Below are positions 1 through 7,553 of a stretch of DNA of 64,000 nucleotides, in pieces. The DNA comes from an uncultured Clostridia bacterium (GTDB lineage Bacteria; Bacillota; Clostridia; Christensenellales; Pumilibacteraceae): NCBI GenBank assembly GCA_947066105.1, contig CAMSYM010000002.1:124001-188000 (forward strand). The letters are read 5' to 3'. Each line of letters opens with the position of its first letter. Within the stretch, counting starts at the first letter, position 1. The notes below the pieces were generated by a model that searched no databases, was not told the DNA's origin, and saw nothing but the letters and a program-made list of their open reading frames with translations. The translations under genes and the position numbers were made by a program.

Positions 1-1
1 G

Positions 2-769
2 GGCAGGAACTTCGAATATTACAGCGAGGACAGCTATTTGAGTGGCATGCTCGGCAGGGCCGCCGTCGCGGGCGCGGCTAATAAGGGCATGTACGCGTTT
101 ATCAAGCATTTCGCGCTCAACGATCAGGAAACGCACCGCGACCATTTGGGCATAGTCACTTGGGCGCAGGAACAGGCGATACGCGAGATATATCTTAAAC
201 CGTTCGAGAATACGATAATCGACAATACGGTGACGATAAAATACAACGAGCCGATAAAGGACGAGAGCGGCAAAATAACGGGATATACGCCCAAGACGGC
301 GGAAGTCCCCGCCGCATCCGCCGTGATGAGTTCGTTTAACCGTATCGGCACGACTTGGGCGGGCGGTAACTACGACCTATTGACAGGCGTTTTGAGAAAG
401 GAATGGGGCTTTAACGGATTTGTTTTGACCGACTACGAGGTTTCCAACTATATGTTTACCGAGCAAGCGCTCGCCGCGGGCGGCGACGCAAAGCTCAAAA
501 CGGTCGGACTTGCGGGCAACTTCCTGTTCGGATATTCGTTAAAGGGCAAGCCCGAAGATCAGGGCTACGCGCGCGAAGCGGCGCACCGAATATTGTACAC
601 GGTAGTCAATTCGGCGGCGATGAACGGATACGTTCACGGCGTGGAGTTTGTCAACGGCTTTGCATATTACAAGATAATCATCATAGTTTGGGACGTGCTG
701 TCCGCCGCGGGCATAGCCGTGCTGGTGTACTTCCTTATCAAAAAGATCAAGCGGTATAGAAACGGCTGA
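2..769 (+). CDS. Glycoside hydrolase family 3 protein, C-terminal part (5' truncated)
   Basis: The open frame runs in from the left edge, so only the last 255 or so residues are present. It opens with GRNFEYYSED, then KHFALNDQETHR and, about 100 residues later, GVLRKEWGFNGFVLTDYE. These are the conserved blocks of the GH3 catalytic (beta/alpha)8 domain; the aspartate in LTDYE falls where the family has its catalytic nucleophile (VSDW/VTDY motif). GH3 enzymes are retaining beta-glucosidases, beta-xylosidases or N-acetylglucosaminidases; the substrate cannot be told here. The protein ends with a hydrophobic segment of about 25 residues followed by a lysine/arginine-rich tail, so it is probably anchored in the membrane by its C-terminus, which is unusual for GH3. 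The stop is the TGA at 767-769. The next gene has its own promoter. Confidence 0.85.
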   Translation, partial: GRNFEYYSEDSYLSGMLGRAAVAGAANKGMYAFIKHFALNDQETHRDHLGIVTWAQEQAIREIYLKPFENTIIDNTVTIKYNEPIKDESGKITGYTPKTAEVPAASAVMSSFNRIGTTWAGGNYDLLTGVLRKEWGFNGFVLTDYEVSNYMFTEQALAAGGDAKLKTVGLAGNFLFGYSLKGKPEDQGYAREAAHRILYTVVNSAAMNGYVHGVEFVNGFAYYKIIIIVWDVLSAAGIAVLVYFLIKKIKRYRNG

Positions 770-786
770 TCGAGTTGCTTATTCGG

Positions 787-815
787 TTGACAAAACCGGA
801 AAATTTCGATATTAT
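787..815 (+). promoter_or_regulatory. Sigma-A promoter for the GT2 gene
   Basis: TTGACA at 787-792 and TATTAT at 810-815 are separated by 17 bases. Transcription should start near 822, leaving a leader of about 54 nt that contains the hairpin at 830-857. Confidence 0.7.
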
Positions 816-829
816 AAAAGCATGTTATG

Positions 830-857
830 TCGGCGCGGAGCTTTTGTTCCGCGCCGA
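830..857 (+). promoter_or_regulatory. Perfect 10-bp hairpin in the GT2 leader
   Basis: Arms 830-839 and 848-857 are perfectly complementary (TCGGCGCGGA / TCCGCGCCGA) around an 8-nt loop. No T-run follows, so it is not a classical terminator. It lies between promoter and start codon and could influence stability or translation of the glycosyltransferase mRNA. Confidence 0.5.
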
Positions 858-875
858 TAGACGTGTTCGGTTGTT

Positions 876-2165
876 ATGGGATATCTTTGGATAGTATTTA
901 TAGTGTTTGCGTGCCTTTCGGCGGTGTTTGCATTGTTTACGGTGCATTACCTGTTTTTTACGGTAGTGGGCATTTTCGGCGCTAAAAAGTTCGCGCCGTG
1001 CGAAGAGAAATTGCGGTACGGCATAGTCATCGGCGCGCGCAACGAAGCGCGCGTCATAGCGTCGCTTATAGATAGCATCAAAAACAACAAATATCCGCAG
1101 GACAAGCTCACGGTGTTCGTCGCCGCGCATAATTGCACCGACAAAACTGCCGAGATAGCGCGCGCTCACGGCGCGGTCGTTTACGAGTACGACAATCCCG
1201 CCGAGCGCACGGTGGGGTATGCGTATAAATTTCTGTTCGACTGTATTAACCGCGATTACGGCGCGGACGCGTTCGACGGGTTTTTCATCATAAATGCGGA
1301 TAACGTGCTTACGCCCGATTATATATCCAAAATGAACGATGCGTTTTTGCACTACGGCAAGAAAAACGTCATAACGTCGTATCGAAATTCGGGCAACGTC
1401 GGCGACAATTATATGTCGTATCTTTACGGCATGTATTTTCTTTCCGCGTGTCGGTTCGAAGCGCGCGGGCGCACGCTTTGCAATTGCTCGACGCGCGTAT
1501 CGGGTACGGGCTACGTTATGCCCGCCGACCTGGTAAAAGACGGGTGGCAATACGTCACGCTTACCGAAGACTGGGAATTCACCGCCGATCAAATAGCGCA
1601 AGGGCGAAAGGTCATGCACTGCGATCAAGCGGAGTTTTTCGACGAACAGCCGACGACGGTACCCATCATGTTGCGCCAACGCATGCGCTGGGCGCGCGGG
1701 CATACGCTCGTGTTTTTTACCAAGTTTTTTAAGCTGGTCAAATATATTTTTACGCCAAAACGAAAGGGCGGGATAACAAATAAATATTCGGCTTACGATA
1801 TTTCGGTCGCTATCATGCCGCTCGGCGCGATAGGCGTATTTATATGGCTGGCGCAATTGATATGCGTGGCGTTGTGTCCGCTTTTCGGCTACGACGCCGC
1901 TACCGTGTGGAAGTGGTACTGGTTAATATTCGCGATAGGATTCGGAATATCGTACGTATTGACTTTTTTATCGGGCGTGTTGCTCGTGCTTTTGGAGCGT
2001 AAAAGAATGCGCAAAGCGTCCTTTTTTAAAGTGTTCGCGGCGCTGTTGCTGTTTCCGTTTTTTCTCGCGCTCAACGTCGTATTGGACGTGGCGTCGCTGT
2101 TCGTCAAGAATTTGCGTTGGAACGAGATCCCGCATAAAGGTCAAAACGTAAACGAAAAAAATTAG
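876..2165 (+). CDS. Membrane-bound family 2 glycosyltransferase
   Basis: This 429-residue inverting glycosyltransferase has an N-terminal membrane helix (about residues 5-35), a GT-A domain and a cluster of C-terminal helices (about 310-410). Family marks are visible: ARNE at 54-57 (nucleotide-sugar binding), NAD at 140-142 in place of the DxD metal motif, TED at 230-232 (catalytic base) and QRMRW at 268-272 (the QxxRW motif of processive synthases). This combination is typical of the cellulose/hyaluronan/poly-N-acetylglucosamine synthase-like group, so it probably makes or extends an envelope polysaccharide from a nucleotide sugar. The product is not predictable, and no polysaccharide operon partners are adjacent. 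The ribosome-binding site before the ATG at 876 is weak. A terminator follows at 2180. Confidence 0.85.
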   Translation: MGYLWIVFIVFACLSAVFALFTVHYLFFTVVGIFGAKKFAPCEEKLRYGIVIGARNEARVIASLIDSIKNNKYPQDKLTVFVAAHNCTDKTAEIARAHGAVVYEYDNPAERTVGYAYKFLFDCINRDYGADAFDGFFIINADNVLTPDYISKMNDAFLHYGKKNVITSYRNSGNVGDNYMSYLYGMYFLSACRFEARGRTLCNCSTRVSGTGYVMPADLVKDGWQYVTLTEDWEFTADQIAQGRKVMHCDQAEFFDEQPTTVPIMLRQRMRWARGHTLVFFTKFFKLVKYIFTPKRKGGITNKYSAYDISVAIMPLGAIGVFIWLAQLICVALCPLFGYDAATVWKWYWLIFAIGFGISYVLTFLSGVLLVLLERKRMRKASFFKVFAALLLFPFFLALNVVLDVASLFVKNLRWNEIPHKGQNVNEKN

Positions 2166-2179
2166 GCAATACCTAATTG

Positions 2180-2211
2180 AAATGACGCTCTTTTACGGGC
2201 GTCATTTTATA
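2180..2211 (+). terminator. Rho-independent terminator after the GT2 gene
   Basis: Arms AAATGACGC (2180-2188) and GCGTCATTT (2199-2207) enclose a 10-nt loop and are followed by a short T/A run. It lies 15 bases after the stop codon. Confidence 0.65.
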
Positions 2212-2585
2212 AAACGGCGAAATCGTGCGTTCGTATATTTAAGCTGTTCGCGAAAACTCATATATCGTTATTTTTCTGTGATATCAATACCGTTTTCGGT
2301 TGTTTTTTGTATTTGCATAATTTTATTCGTTTTGACGTTCACTTCGATTTGTTCCATTTGCTGTTAAGCAAATTCATTTTATTCGTTTAGGGTTTCACAA
2401 TGTCAATAATGAATGGTAAGTAGCGTGCTAAATCTCCGAAAAGGATAGCGTACAGACACAGGGGTTTAACCTAATGACACGGTAAATACGAAATTGCGAA
2501 CACAATCAAATAAAGAATCATATGATACAGTATAGCAATACACGTGCCGTCACATAAATAACAATTTTCATAATACTCTACGTTG
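2212..2585. other. AT-rich intergenic region with no recognised gene
   Basis: No convincing coding sequence, tRNA or known riboswitch is visible. Composition is clearly AT-richer than the genes on either side. A 61-codon frame here (2182-2367) overlaps the terminator and lacks a ribosome-binding site. The promoter of the DUF11 gene should lie somewhere in this stretch but was not located with confidence. Confidence 0.5.
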
Positions 2586-2633
2586 AAACACTACATATCG
2601 CGCTCCCGAAAAGAGAGCCGTTATGTAGTGTTT
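2586..2633 (+). promoter_or_regulatory. 12-bp inverted repeat directly upstream of the DUF11 Shine-Dalgarno
   Basis: Arms 2586-2597 (AAACACTACATA) and 2622-2633 are perfect complements around 24 nt, inside which GCTC and GAGC can also pair. The right arm ends in TTTT and abuts the AGGAGG at 2635-2640. It could act as a terminator or attenuator, or control access to the ribosome-binding site. Confidence 0.6.
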
Positions 2634-2648
2634 TAGGAGGGTAGAATA

Positions 2649-3422
2649 ATGAAAATATCTAATCAGTCAAATGTGACTTACAACGCAATGATACCGGACG
2701 AAGGCGCTACTTCCGGACAAATCGAAAGCAATACCGTAAGCACGGAGGTTTTGTCGTACGAAATATCGAAAGTTCTCAGTACCGACAAAACTTGGGTAAA
2801 GGCAGGCGAAATCGTTCACAACAAAGTCACCGTGACGAATAACTCCGAAACAAAGCTGACGCACAATTTCATAGGCAACCCCACTCCGAAAGGCGCTACC
2901 TACGTTGCGGGCAGCGTTAAGCTCAACGGCGCCGAGCTGCCGTCCAAAGATATGACGTCGGGCTTCTTTCTTCCCGACTTAAATCCCGGCGAAACGCTTA
3001 CCGTCGAATACGATATGAAAATAAACGACCCGATGACGGTTACGCCCGTAACAGACGTTTCCCAATTCCAGTACGTTGTTACAGAGCCGGTAAGAGGAGA
3101 AGTGCGCTACAAAGAATATACCGAACCTGTAACCTTTAACGTAATTTCCGATAAACCGAGCGTTGTAAAAAGTGTGGATAAGATATACGCCGTCAAGGGT
3201 GAAACGCTGGTTTATACCATAACCGTTACTAACGAGGGCAATGTGGAAATAAACGACATCAACTTTACAGACAAAATTCCGCAAGGCGTGACCTTCGTAG
3301 AAAACTCGGTGTACGTTAATAACGTCAATTATCCCACATACAGTCCCGACGCCGGATACAGTATGGGAAGTCTGTCTCCGAATCAAAGCGTTACAACAAG
3401 ATTTAAAGTTACGATAAATTGA
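2649..3422 (+). CDS. DUF11-repeat (conserved repeat domain) protein
   Basis: The 257-residue protein carries two DUF11-type beta-sandwich repeats, roughly residues 45-120 and 165-257. The second shows the pattern KSVDKIYAVKGETLVYTITV, then NFTDKIPQGVTFV, then SVTTRFKVTI. The N-terminal NQSNVTYNAMIPDEG resembles the short strand that precedes DUF11 repeats in clostridial proteins. There is no signal peptide, membrane anchor or sortase motif, although DUF11 proteins are mostly extracellular, so this may be an intracellular or spore-associated protein, or one exported another way. The start is fixed by AGGAGG at 2635-2640. Codon usage is AT-richer than in neighbours, suggesting a distinct history. 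Function is unknown. Confidence 0.75.
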   Translation: MKISNQSNVTYNAMIPDEGATSGQIESNTVSTEVLSYEISKVLSTDKTWVKAGEIVHNKVTVTNNSETKLTHNFIGNPTPKGATYVAGSVKLNGAELPSKDMTSGFFLPDLNPGETLTVEYDMKINDPMTVTPVTDVSQFQYVVTEPVRGEVRYKEYTEPVTFNVISDKPSVVKSVDKIYAVKGETLVYTITVTNEGNVEINDINFTDKIPQGVTFVENSVYVNNVNYPTYSPDAGYSMGSLSPNQSVTTRFKVTIN

Positions 3423-3604
3423 TGCCGAAGTAAATTAGGAATGTTTGCCGGAACAAAGGATTATGAAACTATTAAAAAATATGTAAAATATTTTTTAATA
3501 ATTGATATTCAAATGCTATAATCAGTGCCAAAGATGTCGGTGGAAAAGTCGTTTGATTTTTCCTCCGATCTTTGCATTTTTTGAAGCGTTTTTGCTTAAT
3601 AAAA

Positions 3605-3646
3605 AACACACGCAACGGCGTTGTGAACGCTCCTTTTGCGTGTGTC
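3605..3646 (-). terminator. Rho-independent terminator of the tRNA-Val transcript
   Basis: On the minus strand a 10-bp stem (ACACACGCAA / TTGCGTGTGT) is followed by a T-rich run. It starts a few bases beyond the CCA end of the tRNA gene. Confidence 0.75.
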
Positions 3647-3650
3647 TCGG

Positions 3651-3726
3651 TGGTGGGCAATGAGGGACTCGAACCCCCGACTTTCTCCACGTCAAGAAGA
3701 CACTCTCCCAGCTGAGTTAATTGCCC
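3651..3726 (-). tRNA. tRNA-Val (anticodon GAC)
   Basis: The minus strand folds into a complete cloverleaf of 76 nt. The acceptor is GGGCAAT paired with ATTGCCC, the D-arm contains AGCTGGGA, and the anticodon stem TCTTC / GGAGA encloses loop TTGACGT, giving anticodon GAC, which reads GUC valine codons. The T-arm is GGGGG-TTCGAGT-CCCTC. The 3' CCA is encoded. It is a single-gene unit with its own promoter and terminator. Confidence 0.95.
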
Positions 3727-3745
3727 TTAACTTATCAGCTTTATA

Positions 3746-3774
3746 AGTTTAGTATATTTTGCCGTTTTTGTCAA
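3746..3774 (-). promoter_or_regulatory. Promoter of tRNA-Val
   Basis: On the minus strand TTGACA (plus 3769-3774) and TAAACT (plus 3746-3751) are 17 bases apart. It is divergent from the dtd promoter. Confidence 0.65.
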
Positions 3775-3782
3775 GCGTTTAG

Positions 3783-3811
3783 TTGAGTTTTTATGGGGAA
3801 TATGCTAAAAT
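3783..3811 (+). promoter_or_regulatory. dtd promoter predicting a leaderless mRNA
   Basis: TTGAGT (3783-3788) and TAAAAT (3806-3811) are 17 bases apart, and TGC before the -10 makes it an extended -10. Only six bases separate the -10 from the ATG at 3818, so transcription should start at or next to the start codon. No Shine-Dalgarno is present. Confidence 0.65.
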
Positions 3812-3817
3812 GACGGT

Positions 3818-4273
3818 ATGAAAGCAGTTATTCAGCGTGTGGAAAACGCCGCGCTGTCCGTGGACGGGGAGTGCGTGGCGGCTGTCGGGCTCGGCTTGAC
3901 GGCGTACGTCGGTATAGAGCAAACGGATACCGAAGCGGATATCGTCGCGTTTTGCAAAAAGCTCGTTGCCATGCGTATATTTTCCGATGACGAAGGCAAA
4001 ATGAATTTGTCTGTTATAGACGTGGGCGGGGAGATTTTGCTGGTGTCTAATTTTACGCTTTGCGCGGATATTTCGCACGGCAACCGTCCGAGCTTTACCG
4101 CCGCCATGCGACCGCCGACTGCGGCGAGCGCGATGTTCGATCACTGCGTCGACTTTATGCGCGATCTCATGCGCGAGCGCGGAGGTGCGGATAAGGTCAA
4201 GCGCGGCGTGTTCGGAGCGGATATGACTATATCGCAAAGCAATATCGGACCTGTCACGATCGTGTATCAATAA
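3818..4273 (+). CDS. dtd: D-aminoacyl-tRNA deacylase
   Basis: This 151-residue protein is full length for DTD. The enzyme frees tRNAs mischarged with D-amino acids (and glycine) by hydrolysing the ester bond, using the tRNA itself rather than protein side chains for catalysis. The two signature motifs are visible: SNFTL (family SQxxL) near residue 77 and NIGPVT (family NxGPxT, the cross-subunit Gly-cisPro motif) near the C-terminus. The N-terminal MKAVIQRVENAALSVDGE is also typical. It is the first gene of a run dtd-queH-uvrC-hprK on the same strand; queH starts 12 bases after its stop. The promoter sits so close to the ATG that the mRNA is predicted to be leaderless. Confidence 0.95.
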   Translation: MKAVIQRVENAALSVDGECVAAVGLGLTAYVGIEQTDTEADIVAFCKKLVAMRIFSDDEGKMNLSVIDVGGEILLVSNFTLCADISHGNRPSFTAAMRPPTAASAMFDHCVDFMRDLMRERGGADKVKRGVFGADMTISQSNIGPVTIVYQ

Positions 4274-4284
4274 ACGGTACTTGT

Positions 4285-4863
4285 ATGTTTTATGCCGACG
4301 ATATAAAGAACAAAAAAATACTGTTGCATGCGTGTTGCGGACCGTGCAGTCTGGGCGCGATCGAGCCGTTGTTATCCGACGGCGCGTGTTTGACGTTGTT
4401 TTATTACAATCCCTGTATCGTCGACGGCGAGTTTGAAAAACGGTTGGACGCGCTCAACGCCGTCGCTCGGCATTACGGTTTATCGGTCATCGTGCCGTCG
4501 CACGATCATTCCGCATTTACGGAGTATGCGTCGCCGTATTCGACGGCGCGCGAAGGCGGCGAGCGGTGCGGCTTGTGCATGACCGACCGTTTGCGCGTTT
4601 CCGCGGAGTATGCGGCAATACACGGCTTTGACGCGTACACGACTACGCTTACGGTCAGTCCGCACAAAAACAGCAAGGCGATATTTTTGATAGCCGAAGG
4701 TCTTACTTTCGGCGCGCCGTTTTTGCCGCGCGATTTCAAAAAGCGCGACGGGTTTTTGCTGTCGACCAAGCGTGCGCGCGAACTCGATATTTACAGACAA
4801 AAATTTTGCGGTTGCGAATATTCGCTCGCGTCAGCCGAAGCGCAAACGGGCGGTGAGCGATGA
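4285..4863 (+). CDS. queH: Epoxyqueuosine reductase QueH
   Basis: The 192-residue protein matches the DUF208/QueH family, which performs the last step of queuosine synthesis by reducing epoxyqueuosine to queuosine in tRNA and is not homologous to the cobalamin-dependent QueG. Visible metal and cofactor ligands are HACCGPC (residues 15-21), ERCGLC around residue 95 and FCGC near the C-terminus. These supply cysteines for the iron-sulfur cluster and the second metal seen in this family. Its last four bases (ATGA) overlap the start of uvrC, a sign of translational coupling. Other queuosine genes are not in the window. Confidence 0.9.
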   Translation: MFYADDIKNKKILLHACCGPCSLGAIEPLLSDGACLTLFYYNPCIVDGEFEKRLDALNAVARHYGLSVIVPSHDHSAFTEYASPYSTAREGGERCGLCMTDRLRVSAEYAAIHGFDAYTTTLTVSPHKNSKAIFLIAEGLTFGAPFLPRDFKKRDGFLLSTKRARELDIYRQKFCGCEYSLASAEAQTGGER

Positions 4864-7553
4864 ACGATAGGATAGCGGCAAAGCTTAAAGACCTGCCGGA
4901 CACGCCGGGGGTGTATATCATGCGCGACGCATCGGGAACCGTCATTTACGTCGGTAAAGCGGTCGTTTTGAAAAACCGCGTGCGTCAGTATTTTCAGCAT
5001 AGCGAAAAGCAGGTGAAGGTGCAGGCGATGGTGGACAATATCGCCGATTTCGATTATATAATAACTCGCACCGAAAAGGACGCGCTCGCGCTCGAAAACA
5101 ATCTTATAAAAAAGTATAAGCCGCACTACAACATTCTTTTAAAGGACGATAAAACAAGCCCGTATATCCGTATCGATACGCGCGCGGAATTTCCGACGAT
5201 CGAGATCACGCGACGGGTAAAGCGCGACGGCGCGCGGTATTTCGGACCGTTCATAGGCGTGTCCGTGCGCGACGTTATTTCTGTGTTGCAGTCCGTTTTC
5301 AGGCTGAGAACGTGTTCGGGCAAGCTCAATAAACGCGCCCGCCCGTGTCTTAATCACGATATCGATCTGTGTCTTGCGCCGTGCTGTGCGCGTTGCGACG
5401 GCGCGGAATACGAAAAGGCGGTAAACGGCGCGGTGTCGTTCCTTTCGGGCGGCGGCGACGATATTTCGGGCGTTATAACGCAAAAGATGACGGAAGCTGC
5501 AAAAAACGAGAATTTCGAGCGTGCTATTTCATACCGAAATCAACTGCGTGTTTTGGAAAATTTAAAGAGCAAGATCGTAGGCGAATTGGGCAACATAGTC
5601 AATATCGACGCGTTCTATTATACGGATAACGGGCTTTACGGCGCGGTGAGCGTTTGCATAGTGCGCGGCGGAAAAATGATGGGCGTTAAGAACTATATAG
5701 TCAACGAGCCGCAGGTTTTCGGCGGCGACATGTCCACGTTTTTGACGCAGTATTATTCGATGACAAACGAGTTGCCCGACGAGATATGCTTGCAATCGGA
5801 GCGCGACGTCGCGTCGCTCGTCGAATATTTCGGCGCGGTGTTTTCCAAGCGTCCGTCGATAACTTTTCCGCAAAAAGGCATGCGCAAAAAGCTGTTGGAC
5901 ACTGCGGCGCGCAATTGTTCGGACTTTCTCGTAAAAAGCGCCGATCGCGTCAAGCGCGACCAAGACATGACGCTCGGCGCATGCGAGCGACTTAAATCCG
6001 TGTTCGGTTTAAAGTCGGCGCGGCGCATAGAGTGCTACGATATTTCCAATATTTCGGGCGAGGATAAGGTCGCGTCCGGCGTGGTGTTTATCGACGGTAA
6101 GGCGGACAAAGCGCAGTACCGCCGTTACAGGATCCGCACCGTCGAAGGCTCGGACGATTTTCGTTCGATGTACGAAACTCTCGCGCGGCGGTTCGTGCGC
6201 TATAAAAACGGTGATGCGGGGTTCAACGAATTGCCCGATCTTATAGTGATAGACGGCGGACTCGAACAAGTGGAATTCGCATCGCGCGCGGCGGACGATG
6301 CGGGCGTGATCGTTCCTATGGTCGGGCTTGCCAAGCGCGACGAAGAGTTGTATTTGCGCGGCGACCCCGTGCCGATAAAACTGTCGCGCGACGACTACGG
6401 CTTGCGTTTGTTACAGCGCGTGCGCGACGAGGCGCACAGGTTTGCTGTTTTGTATCACCGCACGTTGCGGTCGCGCAGGTACGAGAGCGAGTTGAAGGGT
6501 ATTTCGGGCGTCGGAAATGCGACGGTGAAAAAAGTACTCGAAGTTTTCAATACGCGATCGATCGTAACCGCAAGCGCCGACGATATCGCGCAAAAAGCGG
6601 GCGTTACCAAAAAAGCGGCGCAAAAGATCTACGAATATTATCACCCGACGGAGCAACGCGGGAGTATGAAATACAGACTTATCGCAGTCGATCTCGACGG
6701 AACTTTTTTAAACGACGATCTCGAAATTTCCGACGCAAATATTGCGGCGGTGCAAAAATTTCGCGATGCCGGCGGTATATTCACGGTGTCGACGGGACGC
6801 TCGCCCGCGGCGGTCGAAAAGTATATAGCGCGCATGGGATTGGATACGCACCCCGTCAAGATGGTTTGCTCGATTGGCTGTATCATAGCGGATTCGGCAA
6901 CGCTTAAAACCGAAAAACTGTTTTGTATGGACGGCGCGACGGCGGCGGACGTTTTGCGTTTTGCCGAACCGCTCGTTCGAATGTTGCAGATATACACGAC
7001 GGACGGACTCAAAAACGCCGAGTTTACGCCTATGTGCGCACGGTATTGCAAGCATGTCGGCGTGCAGAGCGAGTCGGTCGGCTGTCTTGCCGAGTACGCG
7101 GAAAGCGGAAAAAGCTCGGTCGTGAAGATAATAATGATAACCGACGAGCGCGACGTTCAGGGTATCGCGGCTCGGCTGGGCGAGTTGTTTTCGGACGTTC
7201 AGTTCATACAGTCGACCGCGCCTGTTTTGCAAGCGTTGCGTACGGACGACGACCCGGATTTTTCGCCGACTATGATAGAGTGCATACCGCGCGGCGTCGA
7301 CAAGGGTACGGGGCTTAAATACGTAGCCGACAGCTACGGCGTGCCTATGTCCGAAGTGATGGCGTTCGGCGACAGCTTTAACGATGCGGCAATGCTGAGA
7401 GCGGCGGGATTGGGCGTTGCTATGGGCAATGCGTGCGAGCCGATAAAGCGGCTTGCCGATCATGTGGCGGACGACAATAACGCCGACGGCGTAGCCAAGA
7501 CCATAGAAAGATTTTGTTTCGACAACTGCGACAAAGGAGACGACCATGCCTAA
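4860..7553 (+). CDS. uvrC: UvrC excinuclease fused to a Cof-type HAD phosphatase
   Basis: One 897-codon frame encodes two proteins' worth of sequence. Residues 1-602 are UvrC, which makes both incisions in nucleotide excision repair: GIY-YIG domain (GVY 17-19, YVG 30-32), a cysteine cluster C152-C163-C171-C175, UVR motif around 205-235 for UvrB binding, RNase H-like nuclease starting at CYDISNISG (catalytic D394), and a helix-hairpin-helix at about 550-600. Residues 603-897 are a complete HAD-superfamily phosphatase of the Cof type: nucleophile DLDGT (D611), STGRS 644-648, and GDSFND 837-842. There is no stop between them. An internal ATG at 6666 has only GGGAG two bases upstream, too close for good initiation, so a real fusion is likely, though an internal start or a recently lost stop remains possible. 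hprK overlaps the end by 8 bases. Confidence 0.9.
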   Translation: MNDRIAAKLKDLPDTPGVYIMRDASGTVIYVGKAVVLKNRVRQYFQHSEKQVKVQAMVDNIADFDYIITRTEKDALALENNLIKKYKPHYNILLKDDKTSPYIRIDTRAEFPTIEITRRVKRDGARYFGPFIGVSVRDVISVLQSVFRLRTCSGKLNKRARPCLNHDIDLCLAPCCARCDGAEYEKAVNGAVSFLSGGGDDISGVITQKMTEAAKNENFERAISYRNQLRVLENLKSKIVGELGNIVNIDAFYYTDNGLYGAVSVCIVRGGKMMGVKNYIVNEPQVFGGDMSTFLTQYYSMTNELPDEICLQSERDVASLVEYFGAVFSKRPSITFPQKGMRKKLLDTAARNCSDFLVKSADRVKRDQDMTLGACERLKSVFGLKSARRIECYDISNISGEDKVASGVVFIDGKADKAQYRRYRIRTVEGSDDFRSMYETLARRFVRYKNGDAGFNELPDLIVIDGGLEQVEFASRAADDAGVIVPMVGLAKRDEELYLRGDPVPIKLSRDDYGLRLLQRVRDEAHRFAVLYHRTLRSRRYESELKGISGVGNATVKKVLEVFNTRSIVTASADDIAQKAGVTKKAAQKIYEYYHPTEQRGSMKYRLIAVDLDGTFLNDDLEISDANIAAVQKFRDAGGIFTVSTGRSPAAVEKYIARMGLDTHPVKMVCSIGCIIADSATLKTEKLFCMDGATAADVLRFAEPLVRMLQIYTTDGLKNAEFTPMCARYCKHVGVQSESVGCLAEYAESGKSSVVKIIMITDERDVQGIAARLGELFSDVQFIQSTAPVLQALRTDDDPDFSPTMIECIPRGVDKGTGLKYVADSYGVPMSEVMAFGDSFNDAAMLRAAGLGVAMGNACEPIKRLADHVADDNNADGVAKTIERFCFDNCDKGDDHA

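Noticed and set aside
2182..2367. A 61-codon plus-strand frame in the gap after the GT2 gene
   Set aside because: It overlaps the terminator, has no Shine-Dalgarno and no recognisable sequence features.
2586..2633. Inverted repeat as an invertible promoter switch
   Set aside because: Only 24 bases lie between the arms, too short for a promoter, and no recombinase gene is nearby.
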